NCBI GenBank assembly: GCA_027596075.1
Contig: JADGJC010000032.1
Location: forward strand, 124,001-188,000
Source of the DNA: Rhizophlyctis rosea
Lineage: Eukaryota > Chytridiomycota > Chytridiomycetes > Rhizophlyctidales > Rhizophlyctidaceae
DNA: 64,000 bases
Direction of reading: 5' to 3'
Shown here: in pieces, positions 36,975 to 48,766 of the stretch
How the letters are laid out: each line of letters opens with the position of its first letter
Position numbering within the stretch: the stretch's first letter is position 1
Notes under the pieces: model-generated
What the model was told of the DNA's origin: nothing
Databases searched by the model: none
What the model saw: only the letters and a program-made list of their open reading frames with translations
Program-made: the position numbers and the translations under genes

Positions 36975-39900
36975 ATGCGTATGCACGTTGTCGCCGCTGG
37001 GGCAATCCTACTTGCCCCGGTTGCGCTCGGCGCTCCCGACTTAGATGTCGCCTCAGTTGCTACCATCCGCGCTCACAATTCTTCACTTTTCTGGGGCACC
37101 TACCGACCCAACCTCTACTTTGGTACCCGAACGCGTACTCCCGAGTCTCTTTTGACCGGTTTGATGTGGTTTGGAGTTGGGGACTTGCAGAGCGGCGCAT
37201 GGCAAAGTAGGTCTTCCACCCATTACCTTTGCAAGCCCCGACAGTCTTTAACTGTGCGCGAACAATGGATCACCAGAAATTCGACACACTTGTGAACAAG
37301 GAGACGAGCTGTCAGGATATGCTTGGCAGAAACATGATGGGCGGACGTTTGGGACGCAGGAGATCAAGGATAATTTGAATAACATCACGATTAAAACGGA
37401 GTTCCTAAAACGCAGTGGCGGTGATCATGGTATGCAACACATGTCAGCTCCAGAGTGCACAGCATTCAAATACTCACCGGTCTGCAGGCGGGGATTGGGT
37501 TGTTCGGATAACCGGGACTCCCTTCGCGGATCACAGTAAGGAATGCTGCAGCAGATCATGAAAGTCACATAGCTGACCCGCCAGCGTAACAGCATCGGAT
37601 GTGTCAATGCTATTCTACACTGGCCTAGACGGCAACGGTCAATTCGCTGAGGGAGAGACTGATGATGAGATTGACCTATCGGATCACCGATACCGCAAAA
37701 GGGACCCCGCAGTTTGGAATAAGGATGGATCGGTAATTTTCCGTGGCGCATCTAAGGATTTGGGCGACTTTGCATTTGTCGTCGTTGATGGTTAGTGTGT
37801 GACCATTGTGCGCTCTGTGATAAGAAATGCTGAGAATGATACCAGGCCCTGATAACAAACCACCACCGACTGGTCCTTACCCGCCTACATATGAGTTGCC
37901 AAAAGTCGATCACACTCGCCTGGCTAAGTGGGCTCTCCCAAAAGGGCGCGTATGGCAGATCAAGGGTGAGAATCACAATAGCCATCATCCATTGAGGGTG
38001 AGAATGTCCTAACATCGTTCACACCTCTAGATGCTCTGCTTCCGAACATGGTTGATGCACCCGGTGGCGCGAGACAGCTGGTTCAACTGTACAAAGATCC
38101 GATGCCCAGCGCTGCGGAGCTTCTTCTGGCACATAATCAACTAGAAGGAAATGATCCGAACGTCTACATTGTTCAGAAGACGCTGCGAGCGCCCTTCCAG
38201 GTAAATGGATTGCAAAATCGCTGTTTCTCCATTCGATGTTCACAGAATGTGTCCAGTTCGATATCGTGTTTTTATCTCAATCCGCCAGAGATCACGACGC
38301 GGAGATCAGTTTCGATGATGGTAGGATCATTCTTATTCCTCATGATGCATGTGGCTGTTGCTGACGTGCGCATTCTTGTGCAGCCAAAGAATTGTCGGGT
38401 CCCAGTTTGACTAATCTTTTGAAATCCGCTTCAAAAAATTACGATGACCGCTTTGAGAAGCAGTTCAATCTGGCGTCAAAGGGTTATAATAAGGATGAAA
38501 TCGCATTTGCTCAGTCGCTGCTGGGAAATATGGTTGGTGGCCTTGGGTACGTAGGAATTGTCAGATTGGAACCCTAGTCATATGTGGCTGATCGTCTAAA
38601 TCATTTCCAGATACTTCCACGGCACACAGATCGTTGACCGCGCTCTTGAAGGACATGAGGAAGATTCCGTGGAGGATTTCCCTGAAACTGAAGAAGAGGA
38701 TGAGGAAGAAGATGATTATTTTGGAGGCGGATCTCGCTCTGGTGGGAGTGGCAAGCCGCAGCCAAAGCCGCAGCAGGAAGGGCCGTTTAGTTTGTTCACG
38801 GCGGTACCTAGTCGGCCGTTCTTCCCTAGAGGGTTCTTATGGTGAGCTTGATGGCGGGGAGATGATAATATGGATGGAAAATTGAAACAGGAAGGTTGCA
38901 GGGATGAAGGTTTCCATCAATTGCTGGTTGGGGCTTGGGATAACGATTTGAGGTGAGAAGATGTTGTGACGAAGATGCTTGAGTCATGACTTGAGTGCTA
39001 ACACCTCGCAGTTTGGATATTCTTTCTCATTGGGCGTCACTGATCGATGAGAAGGGTTGGGTTGCTCGTGAACAGATTTTGGGTGATGAGGCAAGAAGCA
39101 AGGTGTGTTCGTGGTGGGACATAGGTTGACACCGGGCTGGGTACTGATCCCCTTGGATTCCTAGGTGCCGCAAGAGTTCCAAACGCAATACCCGCACTTT
39201 GCGAACCCGCCCACCCTGATATTGGCAGTGAGCAAGTATATCGAGCGCCTGCGAGCTGCTAGAGAGCATCCTGAGGTTACCATTGATGGTGAGTGGGACA
39301 AATTGATCACTATGCGTCTGTCTGCGTGTTTCTGACATTTCGCCCCACAGAAACCAACACCATCGCATCCACATCCGACCTCAACATCCTCACCCGCGGC
39401 CACCTCATAGACCAAACCCTCGCCACATCCTACCTCGACAACGTCTACGAAAAGTTCAAAACCCAATACTCCTTCTTCCGCCGCACACAGTGGGGTAACA
39501 TCGAAGATTACGGTCGCAACCCGAAGGGCGGGGAAGGATACCGCTGGAGAGGAAGGACGAATCAACATACGCTTACGAGTGGTCTGGATGATTATCCGCG
39601 TGCTTCGCCGCCGCATGAGGGGGAGTTGCATGTTGATTTGATTTCTTGGGTTGCGTTTTATGCGCGGACGCTGAGAGCTGTTGCGGAGGAGATTGGGAGG
39701 GAGGGGGATGTGAAGAGGTTTTTGGAGGATGAGGGGAATTTGTTGCGTAGTTTGGATGAATTGCATTGGAACGAAAAATCGCAATCCTACTGCGACGTAT
39801 CTGTTGACGATAATGGTACTGTTTCCCCCACCTCCGCTCCCCTCCACGTTCTCCCACCTACTCACCACCCTCCTTCTTCCAGGCGACTCCTACCACCTAG

Positions 39901-40521
39901 TCCACAAAGGCTACATCTCCCTCTTCCCCTTCCTCCTCGGCCTCCTCCCACCGGACCACCCGCACCTCGGCGCTATCCTCGACATGTTGAGAGACGAAAA
40001 ACACCTCTGGACACCGTACGGGTTAGCGAGTTTGAGCAAGAGTGATGAGTTTTATGGGACGAGTGAGAATTATTGGAGGGGCCCGGTGTGGATTAATGTT
40101 AATTATTTGGCTTTGGGGAGTTTGTATAAGGTAGGGGTTTTTGGTTTTTGGATTTGGTGATTTTTATGGTGATGCGTAGGGGAGGATGGGTATTGGTGGT
40201 GTGCTAATGAAATGGAATTCTTCTGCAGAATTACATGAATAAGCCTGGGCCGCAGCAAGCTAAGGCGCAGAAGATTTATAAGGAGTTGAGGGAGAATATC
40301 ATCTCGAATGTTTACAAGGTAAGGAGATTGCGGGAGTCTGTTTACACTGTCAATTGTCCTACTGGCGCTGATCACTGTGTGATTTGCTGATTCAATAGGA
40401 ATACAAACGGACGGGATATGTTTGGGAACAGTATTCGTCTGTAGATGGAGAGGGGAAACGGTCGCATCCGTTTACGGGGTGGACGGCGTTAGTTACGTTG
40501 ATTATGGCGGAGCAGTATTAG
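36975..40521 (+). CDS. CWH41: ER mannosyl-oligosaccharide glucosidase I (GH63)
   Basis: Glucosidase I removes the outermost alpha-1,2-glucose from Glc3Man9GlcNAc2 in the ER, the first N-glycan trimming step. The start ([19 protein letters not shown]) is a cleavable signal peptide rather than the type II anchor common in animals. Then come [17 protein letters not shown] and [15 protein letters not shown], an N-terminal beta domain ([14 protein letters not shown]), an acidic loop, and the catalytic (alpha/alpha)6 barrel: [17 protein letters not shown] (acid residues), [87 protein letters not shown], ending MAEQY. All family blocks are present. About 17 exons. Several long exons show the C-to-G skew switch (near 39550 and 40015). 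Confidence 0.95.
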
Positions 40522-40907
40522 ATTTTTGGACGAGATAGGCTGTGTAGTGCTAGATCGTACGTAGGCTAAGACGATTTTGTAGTGTTTCGAGTTTGTGTTA
40601 ACACGAACGCGGAGAAGGAAGTTGGGACTTGCTTGAGGACTGAAATTGTTGCGGACTTTGTGTGAGATTGTGGGAACCCAAATGCGCAGCAATAGAAGTC
40701 TTTCGGATATGTTCGACCGGATGAAGCATCTCAAGCCCCGGCAATCACTATCGTTGATGAGCGCTATATATCTTAGCCTCCGCAGCAGATTCTCGCGGCC
40801 AATATGTGTCAGGGCAATGGTTGAATTCAATCAAACCCCCCTCTTCCTATTTTTAGGTCTCACATTCACACTCCCCCCATCCCGCTCCCTAGACCATCAT
40901 CCAAATC
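40522..40907. other. Intergenic between glucosidase I and the next + gene
   Basis: Glucosidase I 3' UTR and promoter of the following unknown gene. Nothing else recognised. Confidence 0.45.
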
Positions 40908-41528
40908 ATGTCCCAAACAATGGACCACACAACCGAAAGACTCTTCCGCCTCGCTCTCAATCCCCGCAACACCAACCACCAAAACCACCTCTTAACCGCC
41001 TACACCTCCCTCCTCCACGACCTCTTCCCCAAATCTGAAAACTACGTCATCGGACCCCAACCCTTTCCCACCGTCGCCAATCCACCTTGCAACTCCACCC
41101 CCTACCTCCTAGTAACAAAACTCATCTCCCAACCCCTCCACGACTCCACCGACTGGCAAGACACCCTCCTCCCAATCTTCCTCCTCCACGCGCACCCACC
41201 CTCCCACTTCCACTCCTCCCTCCACCGCGAATCCGCCGACGCTCAAATGCGCACACTCTTCCGATCAGATATGGTACAAGAAGCCGCGGGGCGGACGGGT
41301 GGGTTCGAGGGTGTTTGTTGCATGGGTGGGAAGGTGTGTTTTTATAGTTTTGATGCTGGGACGAGGGTTTTGGTGCCGGTTGAGGTTGGGGAGAGGGGGT
41401 TTGGGCAGGTGAGGGAGTGTCCGCCGCGCGGGTGGTGGGAGTGGGATTTGTTGGAGGGGGAGGGGTGGGAGAAGTTTTGGGGGGTTGTGGAGGGGGTTAA
41501 GAGGGAGGTTGGGGTTTTGTATGGGTGA
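40908..41528 (+). CDS. Hypothetical protein, 206 residues, single exon
   Basis: An uninterrupted frame from ATG 40908 (MSQTMDHTTERLFRLAL) with a believable protein composition: TAYTSLLHDLFPKSENYVIG, PYLLVTKLISQPLHD, FEGVCCMGGKVCFYSFDAG, VEGVKREVGVLYG. I do not recognise the family; no signal peptide or membrane helix. The base composition is extreme: 41041-41100 has 30 C and 6 G, while 41461-41520 has 34 G and no C, with the change near 41275. That bias shapes residue choice (Pro/His/Leu early, Gly/Val/Trp late), so part of the apparent coding character could be compositional. Confidence 0.5.
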   Translation: MSQTMDHTTERLFRLALNPRNTNHQNHLLTAYTSLLHDLFPKSENYVIGPQPFPTVANPPCNSTPYLLVTKLISQPLHDSTDWQDTLLPIFLLHAHPPSHFHSSLHRESADAQMRTLFRSDMVQEAAGRTGGFEGVCCMGGKVCFYSFDAGTRVLVPVEVGERGFGQVRECPPRGWWEWDLLEGEGWEKFWGVVEGVKREVGVLYG

Positions 41529-42018
41529 ATGGGACCGGGAGGGGGGGTTTTATGTAATGTGGAGGAAGTGGGATGTTAAAGTAAATAGAGTATAAAGTGA
41601 GTCTCAGTAACCACGAAATCTAGTTTGTGGAAGACAGCAGTCTCGTTCCGATTAACAGGCACGTCCACCTTGTTTTTGTTATGTCCTGACTGTGATTTTG
41701 GAGAAAAAGATGCTGCCATGGTTGCGTGCTACACTGGGCGGGCTGATTGGGTTGCTCATGGGAATCTTCACCTCTTTGAAACCTTTTCTGGGACTTTGCC
41801 GTCACATTACGAGATTATAGGCCTATCGCGCCAACTTTCTCAAGTTCCATTCCAAATCACCACAGATGAAGATGTTGGACATGTAGCTTGTTGCAATGTA
41901 TACGTGTATGTACAAGATATGCTCCTTTGTTGCTAGCAATTCATAGTATTGAACAAATACCATAGCAAAAGGCACCCCAGAGTTGCATGTTGTCGTATGT
42001 TATTCCGCCTTTCATGAA
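41529..42018. other. Convergent intergenic
   Basis: Two genes end here from either side. A short + ORF at 41625-41936 has no family resemblance and is treated as chance. Confidence 0.45.
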
Positions 42019-42834
42019 TCAAGTCCGAACGTTATACTCCACACCTTTCCGCGTCTTCTTCGCATGCTCCTCCTTGTCCCTGCGCTCCTCCATCCTCTGC
42101 ATCTCCCGCCAATACTCCCTGTCCATGTATCGGCTATTCTCCATGATCGCCCTGACGATCCCGACGAAACCAAGGCCAATCTTGACCAGCACAATCACCC
42201 ACATGATGTTGATGATCGTGCATTTAGGGTATGGGTTGTAGTACGGGTTCGTTGATGGGATCTCCGCCGTCAGCTCATGACGATTTGCAACTCGGGGGCG
42301 TGATTTCGACGAAGCGCTCACCAGCGAGGCTGTGGCGCCACGCACGGTGAGTCCGTCTGCGAAGTAGGTTTTGGATGCCCACACCTCTTCCAGATTTTCG
42401 CAATAGGCGAGGACACGAAAGTCTGTGAAGAGTGGGAGGTCGAAGAGTTGGAGGGATTCGCCAACGACTGCCCATTTGATGGGTTGGGCTGATTGGACTG
42501 TGATGTGATGGTTGAAGCAGTCAGCACCGATGCGGACCACAGTCGAGACGCGATGACCTTCAATGTGGATGTCGGTCAGGGATACGCTTTTCGTAGGCGG
42601 GACGAGATAATGACAGAGTAGAAGGGCAACCGTGAAAATGACGTAAAGGAAGTGCCCTGAGATTTCGATCCATCTTTCGTCGTCGAGCACCATGAATGGT
42701 ACGAAGATCATGACGATGGGGATGGGAAGGTACCAGCAGATCAAGAATCGAGGACCGGTGTAGACGAAGTACACCAGTTGTACGATGCCCAAAATGGCAA
42801 AGAACCATCTGAGTATTGGGCTAAGTAAGCTCAT
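42019..42834 (-). CDS. Hypothetical multi-pass membrane protein
   Basis: A single exon of 271 residues from ATG 42834. Hydrophobic segments: LRWFFAILGIVQLVYFVY, ICWYLPIPIVMIFVPFMV and HFLYVIFTVALLLCHYLV near the N-terminus. A soluble middle follows (about residues 85-200), then IINIMWVIVLVKIGLGFVGI. The tail is strongly charged and helical (REYWREMQRMEERRDKEEHA), possibly cytosolic and coiled. No signature recognised. It is divergent from the P2X gene. Length and codon use look real. Confidence 0.68.
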   Translation of the reverse strand: MSLLSPILRWFFAILGIVQLVYFVYTGPRFLICWYLPIPIVMIFVPFMVLDDERWIEISGHFLYVIFTVALLLCHYLVPPTKSVSLTDIHIEGHRVSTVVRIGADCFNHHITVQSAQPIKWAVVGESLQLFDLPLFTDFRVLAYCENLEEVWASKTYFADGLTVRGATASLVSASSKSRPRVANRHELTAEIPSTNPYYNPYPKCTIINIMWVIVLVKIGLGFVGIVRAIMENSRYMDREYWREMQRMEERRDKEEHAKKTRKGVEYNVRT

Positions 42835-43289
42835 TGCTGGAGAGTGCTTTTCGTGGGACGTGGGAAAGGGTTGTTTGAGTTGTGAGTTGCCTTTTTTCTG
42901 TCCGGAGATTTTGGCCTGGGGGAGATGAGCTTGGTAAGTTATGTCGGACGATCAGCCCGTTGTGCCTGCTAAACGTGGAGCTGAGTCCGTTGGCTTAACT
43001 GCGCATTCGGCGAAGGTGCTAGCAAGTTTTGCTGATCTTCGAAATGAGTTTGCAGATGAGGGGAAGGAGAGAGTGGGGAGAATGGGTCGCGGGAGCGTTC
43101 TGTTAAGCACATCACGTGATAAGCCACAGTCCATCAATCACCTTACTGATCACAGGGTCCAAGGGTCCATCCCTCATTCACATCCGACCGAAAATTTATC
43201 TACCCAATAGTGCCATTTTTTGACCATCTGAAAAGTAGGAAATTCACAACCATTACAGTCTTCGCTCATCCATACACTACCGGCCACCA
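42835..43289. promoter_or_regulatory. Divergent promoter region, membrane protein and P2X
   Basis: A small ORF begins at ATG 42941 (MSDDQPVVPAKRGAES, 89 codons to TAG 43210) on the P2X strand. It could be an upstream ORF or a 5' exon, but nothing ties it to P2X, which has its own good start at 43290. Confidence 0.35.
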
Positions 43290-44970
43290 ATGTTCGAAAA
43301 ATTTGACCTGGACGAAGTTCTTAGGTACCCACCGCACCGATCTCTTTGATCCGCGAACCTTCACCTTCTTACCTTTGCGCATCGTTTGCCTTCCACTACA
43401 CACCAGCTACCAAACATACAAAATCGTCCGGGTAAAAGATCGCTATCTAGGCTTGCTGTACTATGCCTTCACGATAGGAATCGCGGCGTATATCATATTC
43501 GAGATTGTATCGAAGCAATTGTATCTGCTTGCAGGACCGCCCGTTGCAGGTTGAATTTCATTTTTCCTGCGTCAAGACCATCAGGGAACAACTGAATACT
43601 AATAGCGGCCGCATCAAAGGATCTATTCGCGTCAGTCTCCAGCCTCCGGCCAATTATACTTCACTACCGACCCCGTCGTACTGCGAAGGCTCGATACCAT
43701 GTCTGTATTGGAGCGACCAGCAGATTGTTTTTCCGGAGATTGAGGAAGGTGCGTCTATCTTCTAAGATATTCTCGGTGATAGGTATTTCAACAATCATTT
43801 TAGGAGGAGTTTTTCTGACATCTCGAGTGACCCTCGGCACAACATCCCCCGTCCCAGCCGGCTGTGACACCTATCTAACCGCGACCAGCCCAGCCTGCAG
43901 CATGGTCTTGAGTACTCTCACGAGCAAAACACTGTACTACATAGCACATCTTGAGAAGTTCACAGTAAGCAGCCCAAGACCCAGCCGTGCTGTATACTCC
44001 CAATTCTTCAAGTCCTTAAAAGCCCTCTCGCCCAGCTGATGATAGAACACTCCGTCCGCTCGGATGTCGGTCGAACCGTTGCCCACAACTCCCGCATGCT
44101 TGGCGAGCTTGTATATTCCAACAGTGACACTGTGCTGAAGAGCTTTGATCAAGCGTACAGAATCAGTAACAACGCCAGCAGGATTCCGGGGGATGTAGTT
44201 ACTGTACAGCAGATGCTGGATGCTTCGTTGGTTGATTTGGACGGTGAGCAGTCATAGAACTTCAACCAATTGTGTGTCGTTGAGGCAAGATTCACTGTCC
44301 GCATCGTCGCGCGCAGCAAAGTCTGAAGCGATAGCAGTCAACACTGGCGAAACAATAAGGTCCGCAGGGATTGTCATCACAGTAGTGATAGGTATGCATC
44401 GCTGTGTGTGGCAAATGCCAAGTTTGCAATATCCTCACTTTGCACACTGATTCACCTCCAAAACAGACTACAAAAACCGCGCAACAGAATACAGTGAGCT
44501 AACATACAAGTATCGTCCTTCAAAAGTCGCCAACCAAGAATTCAAAGCCCTACAAAACATGATGCTCCCCAACGGAACAAACCTCAACATAAACCGCCAC
44601 GGCGTCAGAATCGTGTTCGTCCAAACCGGTAAATACCCCCAATCTCCCCCTTATCCCGACCCCACTAACCCTCCCACCAAAAACAGGCTCAATAGGAACC
44701 TTCGACTTCCTAACCCTCCTCAAAAACCTCGTCGCAGCATTCGCACTCCTCTCCGTCGCCCGCCTCGTGGTCGAAAAAGCCATGCTGTGGATCCTGCCCA
44801 TGCGGCATGTATACAAGAACTACAAGTTTGAAAGTACGGACGATTTTAGTGATATTCGGGACGGGATTGTGGAGAGTCCGGTTGTGAAGGTTAAGACGCC
44901 GGATTTGGTGAAGGGGAATAAGGTTGATGTGGTGAATTTGGCGGGTGGGGAGGGGAAGGAGGATGTTTGA
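43290..44970 (+). CDS. P2X family ATP-gated cation channel
   Basis: P2X receptors are trimeric channels, each subunit with two membrane helices and a large ectodomain. ATG 43290 gives MFEKFDLDEVL, spliced in phase to SYQTYKIVRVKDRYLG, matching the conserved juxtamembrane YxTxK/R...R.G segment. TM1 is LLYYAFTIGIAAYIIFEIVS. An IKGSIRV stretch stands where the ATP-binding VTKVKG lies. The ectodomain (YCEGSIPCLYW, GCDTYLTATSPACSM, MIEHSVRSDVG) has fewer Cys than vertebrate P2X. The signature end is intact: INRHGVRIVFVQTGSIGTFD, LLKNLVAAFALLSVA (TM2) and MLWILPMRHVYKNYKF with the YxxxK motif (YKNYK). P2X genes are known in chytrids and Blastocladiomycota but not Dikarya. In other protists the family works in contractile vacuoles; the role here is unknown. 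Introns after TM1 are approximate. Confidence 0.88.
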
Positions 44971-45177
44971 AGGGAAAGGGATGATGAAGAGACGCTTGGT
45001 TTTGTTGGGTGGTGTTTTTATGGTAAGGGTATATGGGTCCCTCTTGTGACGATTATGTTTGGAACTTGACGAGAACTTTTGAAGCTGCTTTTGTGTTTTG
45101 TGTTTTATATCATTTCATGTATACATTGAAATATTCACTAATGTATGTAGTGCATGACCCCAGCTGACACGAACACC

Positions 45178-46326
45178 CTAACCATGTGACTTCCTGTCGA
45201 CATAAGATGGATGAATGAGAAGAAGCACTGTGGAGAAAAATGTGGACGTGAGCGTACCTTTCATTTGAATGGGCTTCACCAGCTGTAATCTCAACCCTTC
45301 GGACAAAGCTTCGGCTGTTGAGGGTGTTATAAGGTTGATGTTAGCCACCACCTTTCCCTGGACGAACTCAATATGCTCAACATACCTGTTGCTCACTTTC
45401 TTTTGGGGAAACTTGACGGGCTTGAACCTGAAACTAGGTTGACTGAATAATGAAGTGAATAGTGCAAAATGAAGTATACATAAAAGCGAAGGCAATGTGC
45501 GAAGCAACGACTCCTTGGAAAGTATCCAATCCAGCATAATCACCCGGACGTCTAAAAGCCCACCCTTTCGGCATGAACCCCAGCGAACTTCCTACCGCAG
45601 CCTTATCCTGGTAGTAGAGTCCTTGACCAAAAAGGTCTAGAGGTGTGTCACAAGCAACTGTCCGAATCTTCGTGTCTTCCCAGCCGTTGTCACGCACGCT
45701 ACCTGACTTACCCAAACTGGCAGATGGTTGACGGAAGAGCATCACATCCTATCGCCAGTCATATGTTCCTTGGGACCTTGAGTCTTGGAGTTGCGAAGCT
45801 GGGAACTCAGTGACCGGATCACGTTCGCTCAACCAACTGGATTATGTGGGTGTAGCTATAGTAACTTGTTACTTTATCTGGCAAGTTTCACCAAGAGTAT
45901 CAACTATCCCACTAGTACCTTCCGGCAAGGAGTCGAACGTCTCTTTCTTGCTTCCATCTTGATGCAGTCAATACGACATATGATTGTATAACTGGAGCAA
46001 TTTTCAGCACAGCTGTCCTTCCTTGCACCCGTCGTAGCTGAAGGACTTACCACTCGCCAGCTTGAAAACGGCGTGACTTGCACTAGGGCTTCTACGAGTG
46101 TAAAGTGCACGCGAGCCTCGCAATCGAAGTCGATTTTTAATCTGATTGAGCGGGCGAGAAGCATAAACGGCCCAATGATGAGATGTTGGTGGGGGGCCAT
46201 GTGTTGCGGTAGAGGTGTAGGGAGAATTTGCAAACTGACAGCCTGAGAAGACAGAAGGGTTGACCAAAAAACGGGGGGGAGGGAGGGTCCTTGTGTGGAT
46301 GCTTCACTGATCTTCTGCTGAGTCAT
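45178..46326 (-). CDS. Hypothetical multi-exon protein
   Basis: The ATG at 46326 begins MTQQKISEASTQGPSLPPVF, continuing to LLARSIRLKIDFDCEARVHF and TLVEALVQ before a GTAAGT donor. Later minus-strand frames read KIAPVIQSYVVLTASRWKQE; CDTPLDLFGQGLYYQDKAAV with GSSLGFMPKGWAFRRPGDY; and YVEHIEFVQGKVVANINLIT with PSTAEALSEGLRLQLVKPIQ. All look like genuine exons, but phases do not all join with the splice sites I can see, so the model is incomplete and could be two genes. No family recognised. Confidence 0.42.
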
Positions 46327-46600
46327 GGCTGACGATAATCTGATGACAAATCATGATGTGTTGTGACTCAAGCGCGTCAACCTGTCAATCAGCGTGCCGA
46401 TCATCGCAGTCCATCATTCAGGGCAGCGTTCACAGTCCCAACACTCCCTCCTCACCTACTTCAGGCATACTAGCCATTGTGTTTCGCCATCTCCAACCTC
46501 GATATCCTGTCTCACTAGTCACCCGCCGAACAGCACATAAGTCAGTCCTTGAGAAACGCCAGCAGTACCATCAAGTTGACGCGTGTCAGTTACCGGCAAT

Positions 46601-48095
46601 ATGGATACGGGAGGAAGCTCTAAGTCGTACAGTGTTCCATACACCAGACTCTACGTGAAGAATCTCGGCGACCAGACTACTGTTGAGACTCTTCGGACCT
46701 TGTTCGAGCCCTTCGGGGCAGTGACCTCCATCGACCTCCTAACCGACAGCGCGGGTACATCACGTGGGTTTGGCTTTGTCAACTACGGCGACCACGAATC
46801 TGCCAAGCGCGCCGTCGACGAGCTACACGGCAAGGACATCAACGGCAAGGAGCTCTACGTCTCTCGTGCCCAGAAGAAGGCCGAGCGTGAGGAGGAATTG
46901 AGGAGGCAAGACGAGAAGAATAAGGAGAAGGACGTTGAGCCAGCCGCAAGCGGCACGGAGCGTGAAGGTGAGTCTCTACCTCACAATGAGCCGAAGAATG
47001 AGGACGATATTGTCAACGACACTTTTGTAAGTTTGACGTGATTTTCCCCCACGTTCATGCAAAGGCCGAATGGGATGACATTGCGCTCATTTGTTTCTGC
47101 TGGCTTTTCATTAACACGGCTTGAACTGTTGAAATTTTAGGAACAACTGATCTCGACCGACGACCAAACTCCATCTGCGAGCGTCCACTCCTCCTCTGCA
47201 CCCGCATACTACTCGCTGGCCATTCATCATGCAGACAAAAACGAAGAAGAGGAAGACCTCTCCGATGACATTGAGATCATGCCTTTCAGCATTTTTCAAA
47301 AACACGAGTGTCGGCGGTGACTATCTTGAACTTACGTCAGGTCAACTGCAGAAATATTCGAAGGTATGGTGCAAATCAAACATATACCGTCCATGCATCA
47401 TGAAGATGGGCAGACACTGAACTGCTTCCCAATCCATCACAGACTTTCCAAGAACTTGCAAACAACGACGTCTTGTCGCTCAAACCCGACGAATTCAAAG
47501 CAGTCTTGGCGGCTCAGGGACTGGTGTTAACCACCGTATGTGTTTCCGGCGTACAAGTATGAACTTGCGAACACGAGTTGTAACAATTGACCATTGTCTC
47601 GCAGGACGAGGAGCTCGAGGAAGCTTTTGAGACTCTTGCTTGTGATACTATTGACTTGGAACAGGTAACAACGCACTGAACGTCCACAACCCTCTTTGTC
47701 CTTTGAAACTTACGTCTTCCCTGGTGTGCTCCAGTTTGTCGACTACATGAAATCCCAACAAGAAGACCACGCGGTTACGTCAGCCAAAGGCAAGAATACC
47801 ATCTCGCCGCAAGAGGACGATAAGGTATGTCGACATATTATGCATTGTTGTCTACTCAGACTTATAACATCGACCCTGTATCAGCCCGTCATGCTACCGT
47901 ATCACTTATACCCTTACGACGTCGTCAACGCCGTCAAGTCTTTCCTCGAGGTTGAGGAGGAGTATGATGAGGTGTGTGAAAGGTCTTCTAAACACAGAAC
48001 ATGAAGATGCATACTAAGGGGCAAAAACACAGTCGCTTTGCGGATCCGTCTGTTGGGGCGCCGGTGGGGAGGTGGCCGGATTCGTGCCCGTGTAG
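46601..48095 (+). CDS. PABP RRM3-like protein with EF-hand-like C-terminus
   Basis: ATG 46601 (MDTGGSSKSYSVPYTRLYVK) opens one RRM: RNP2 LYVKNL, RNP1 SRGFGFVNY, then DELHGKDINGKELYVSRAQK and [11 protein letters not shown], the characteristic end of PABP RRM3. The first intron (47027-47140) keeps phase into EQLISTDDQTPSA, an acidic linker, then ELANNDVLSLKPDEFKAVLA, AQGLVLTT, DEELEEAFETLACD, TIDLEQFVDYMKSQ. That resembles a pair of EF-hands with shortened, probably non-calcium-binding loops. Later exons read PVMLPYHLYPYDVVNAVKSF and end at the TAG at 48093-48095. One junction (near 47309-47340) needs a 31-33 base intron; if that is not spliced the protein would stop at 47318-47320 (TGA), before the EF-hand part. 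First of three PABP-like genes on this strand. Confidence 0.68.
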
Positions 48096-48766
48096 CTATT
48101 TTGGAGTGCGCAGGTTGTTAGAGATTCATACCCAAGTAATGTGAGATGGGATCACGCAGCCCGTATGAGAAACGTATGATGGGGCAACGGCTCTCCCCGA
48201 TGCATGGTATGCGCCTTGATGTGGTTGTTGAATATCTCACAGTCATTGCTAACGGCGCGTTCCATGTTTAGACATCGGTGGTATTTAGAGTAGCAGGTCG
48301 ACCGTAATGGACTGTAAAAATTCTTGCAAAAATATATGATGTGTCGATTTGTAATGAGGCTGGAGTGGAGTTCGTGCAATGTCCTCTCATCACACACGAG
48401 CATGATGGGGTTCATAGTTTTTCAATGTTGTGGACATGGACGCAAATGAAAATGATGTAGAAGAATGGTTTACTTGTTTTGCTGATCGCGACTGTCAACC
48501 TGCACTGGCCCCAAATTCTTCTCTTCCTCCTCTCCTGAAATTCCCTGCCAGCATCCAAACACTTCTTTTTACCTCCCACGCTCACACAGCACAACTGCAA
48601 CTTATAGAGCTGTCATCCGCTTTCCTCAACACTATACTCTTCAAACACACACGCACCACCCTGCTTCTCCTAACAGCCCACCGTAAGTGATCGTCATGCA
48701 TCGCAGTTACCCCCCGCCAGGGCCCTCCCCCCCACAAGACACGAAACGAAAAATGATTTCACACAG
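48096..48766. other. Intergenic; likely 5' UTR intron of the next gene
   Basis: A GTAAGT near 48673 and a CACAG directly before the ATG at 48767 suggest an intron in the 5' UTR of the second PABP-like gene. Otherwise nothing recognised. Confidence 0.45.

Noticed and set aside
39940..39965. Match to the ccggaccac box of the 97-base repeat
   Set aside because: It is a short chance match inside a conserved glucosidase I exon and lacks the other end of the repeat.
41625..41936. + strand ORF of 103 codons
   Set aside because: Sits between two convergent 3' ends, no domain, no orthologue known to me.
42941..43210. + strand ORF of 89 codons upstream of P2X
   Set aside because: Starts with ATG and looks mildly coding, but there is no splice evidence linking it to P2X; kept only as a note in the promoter entry.
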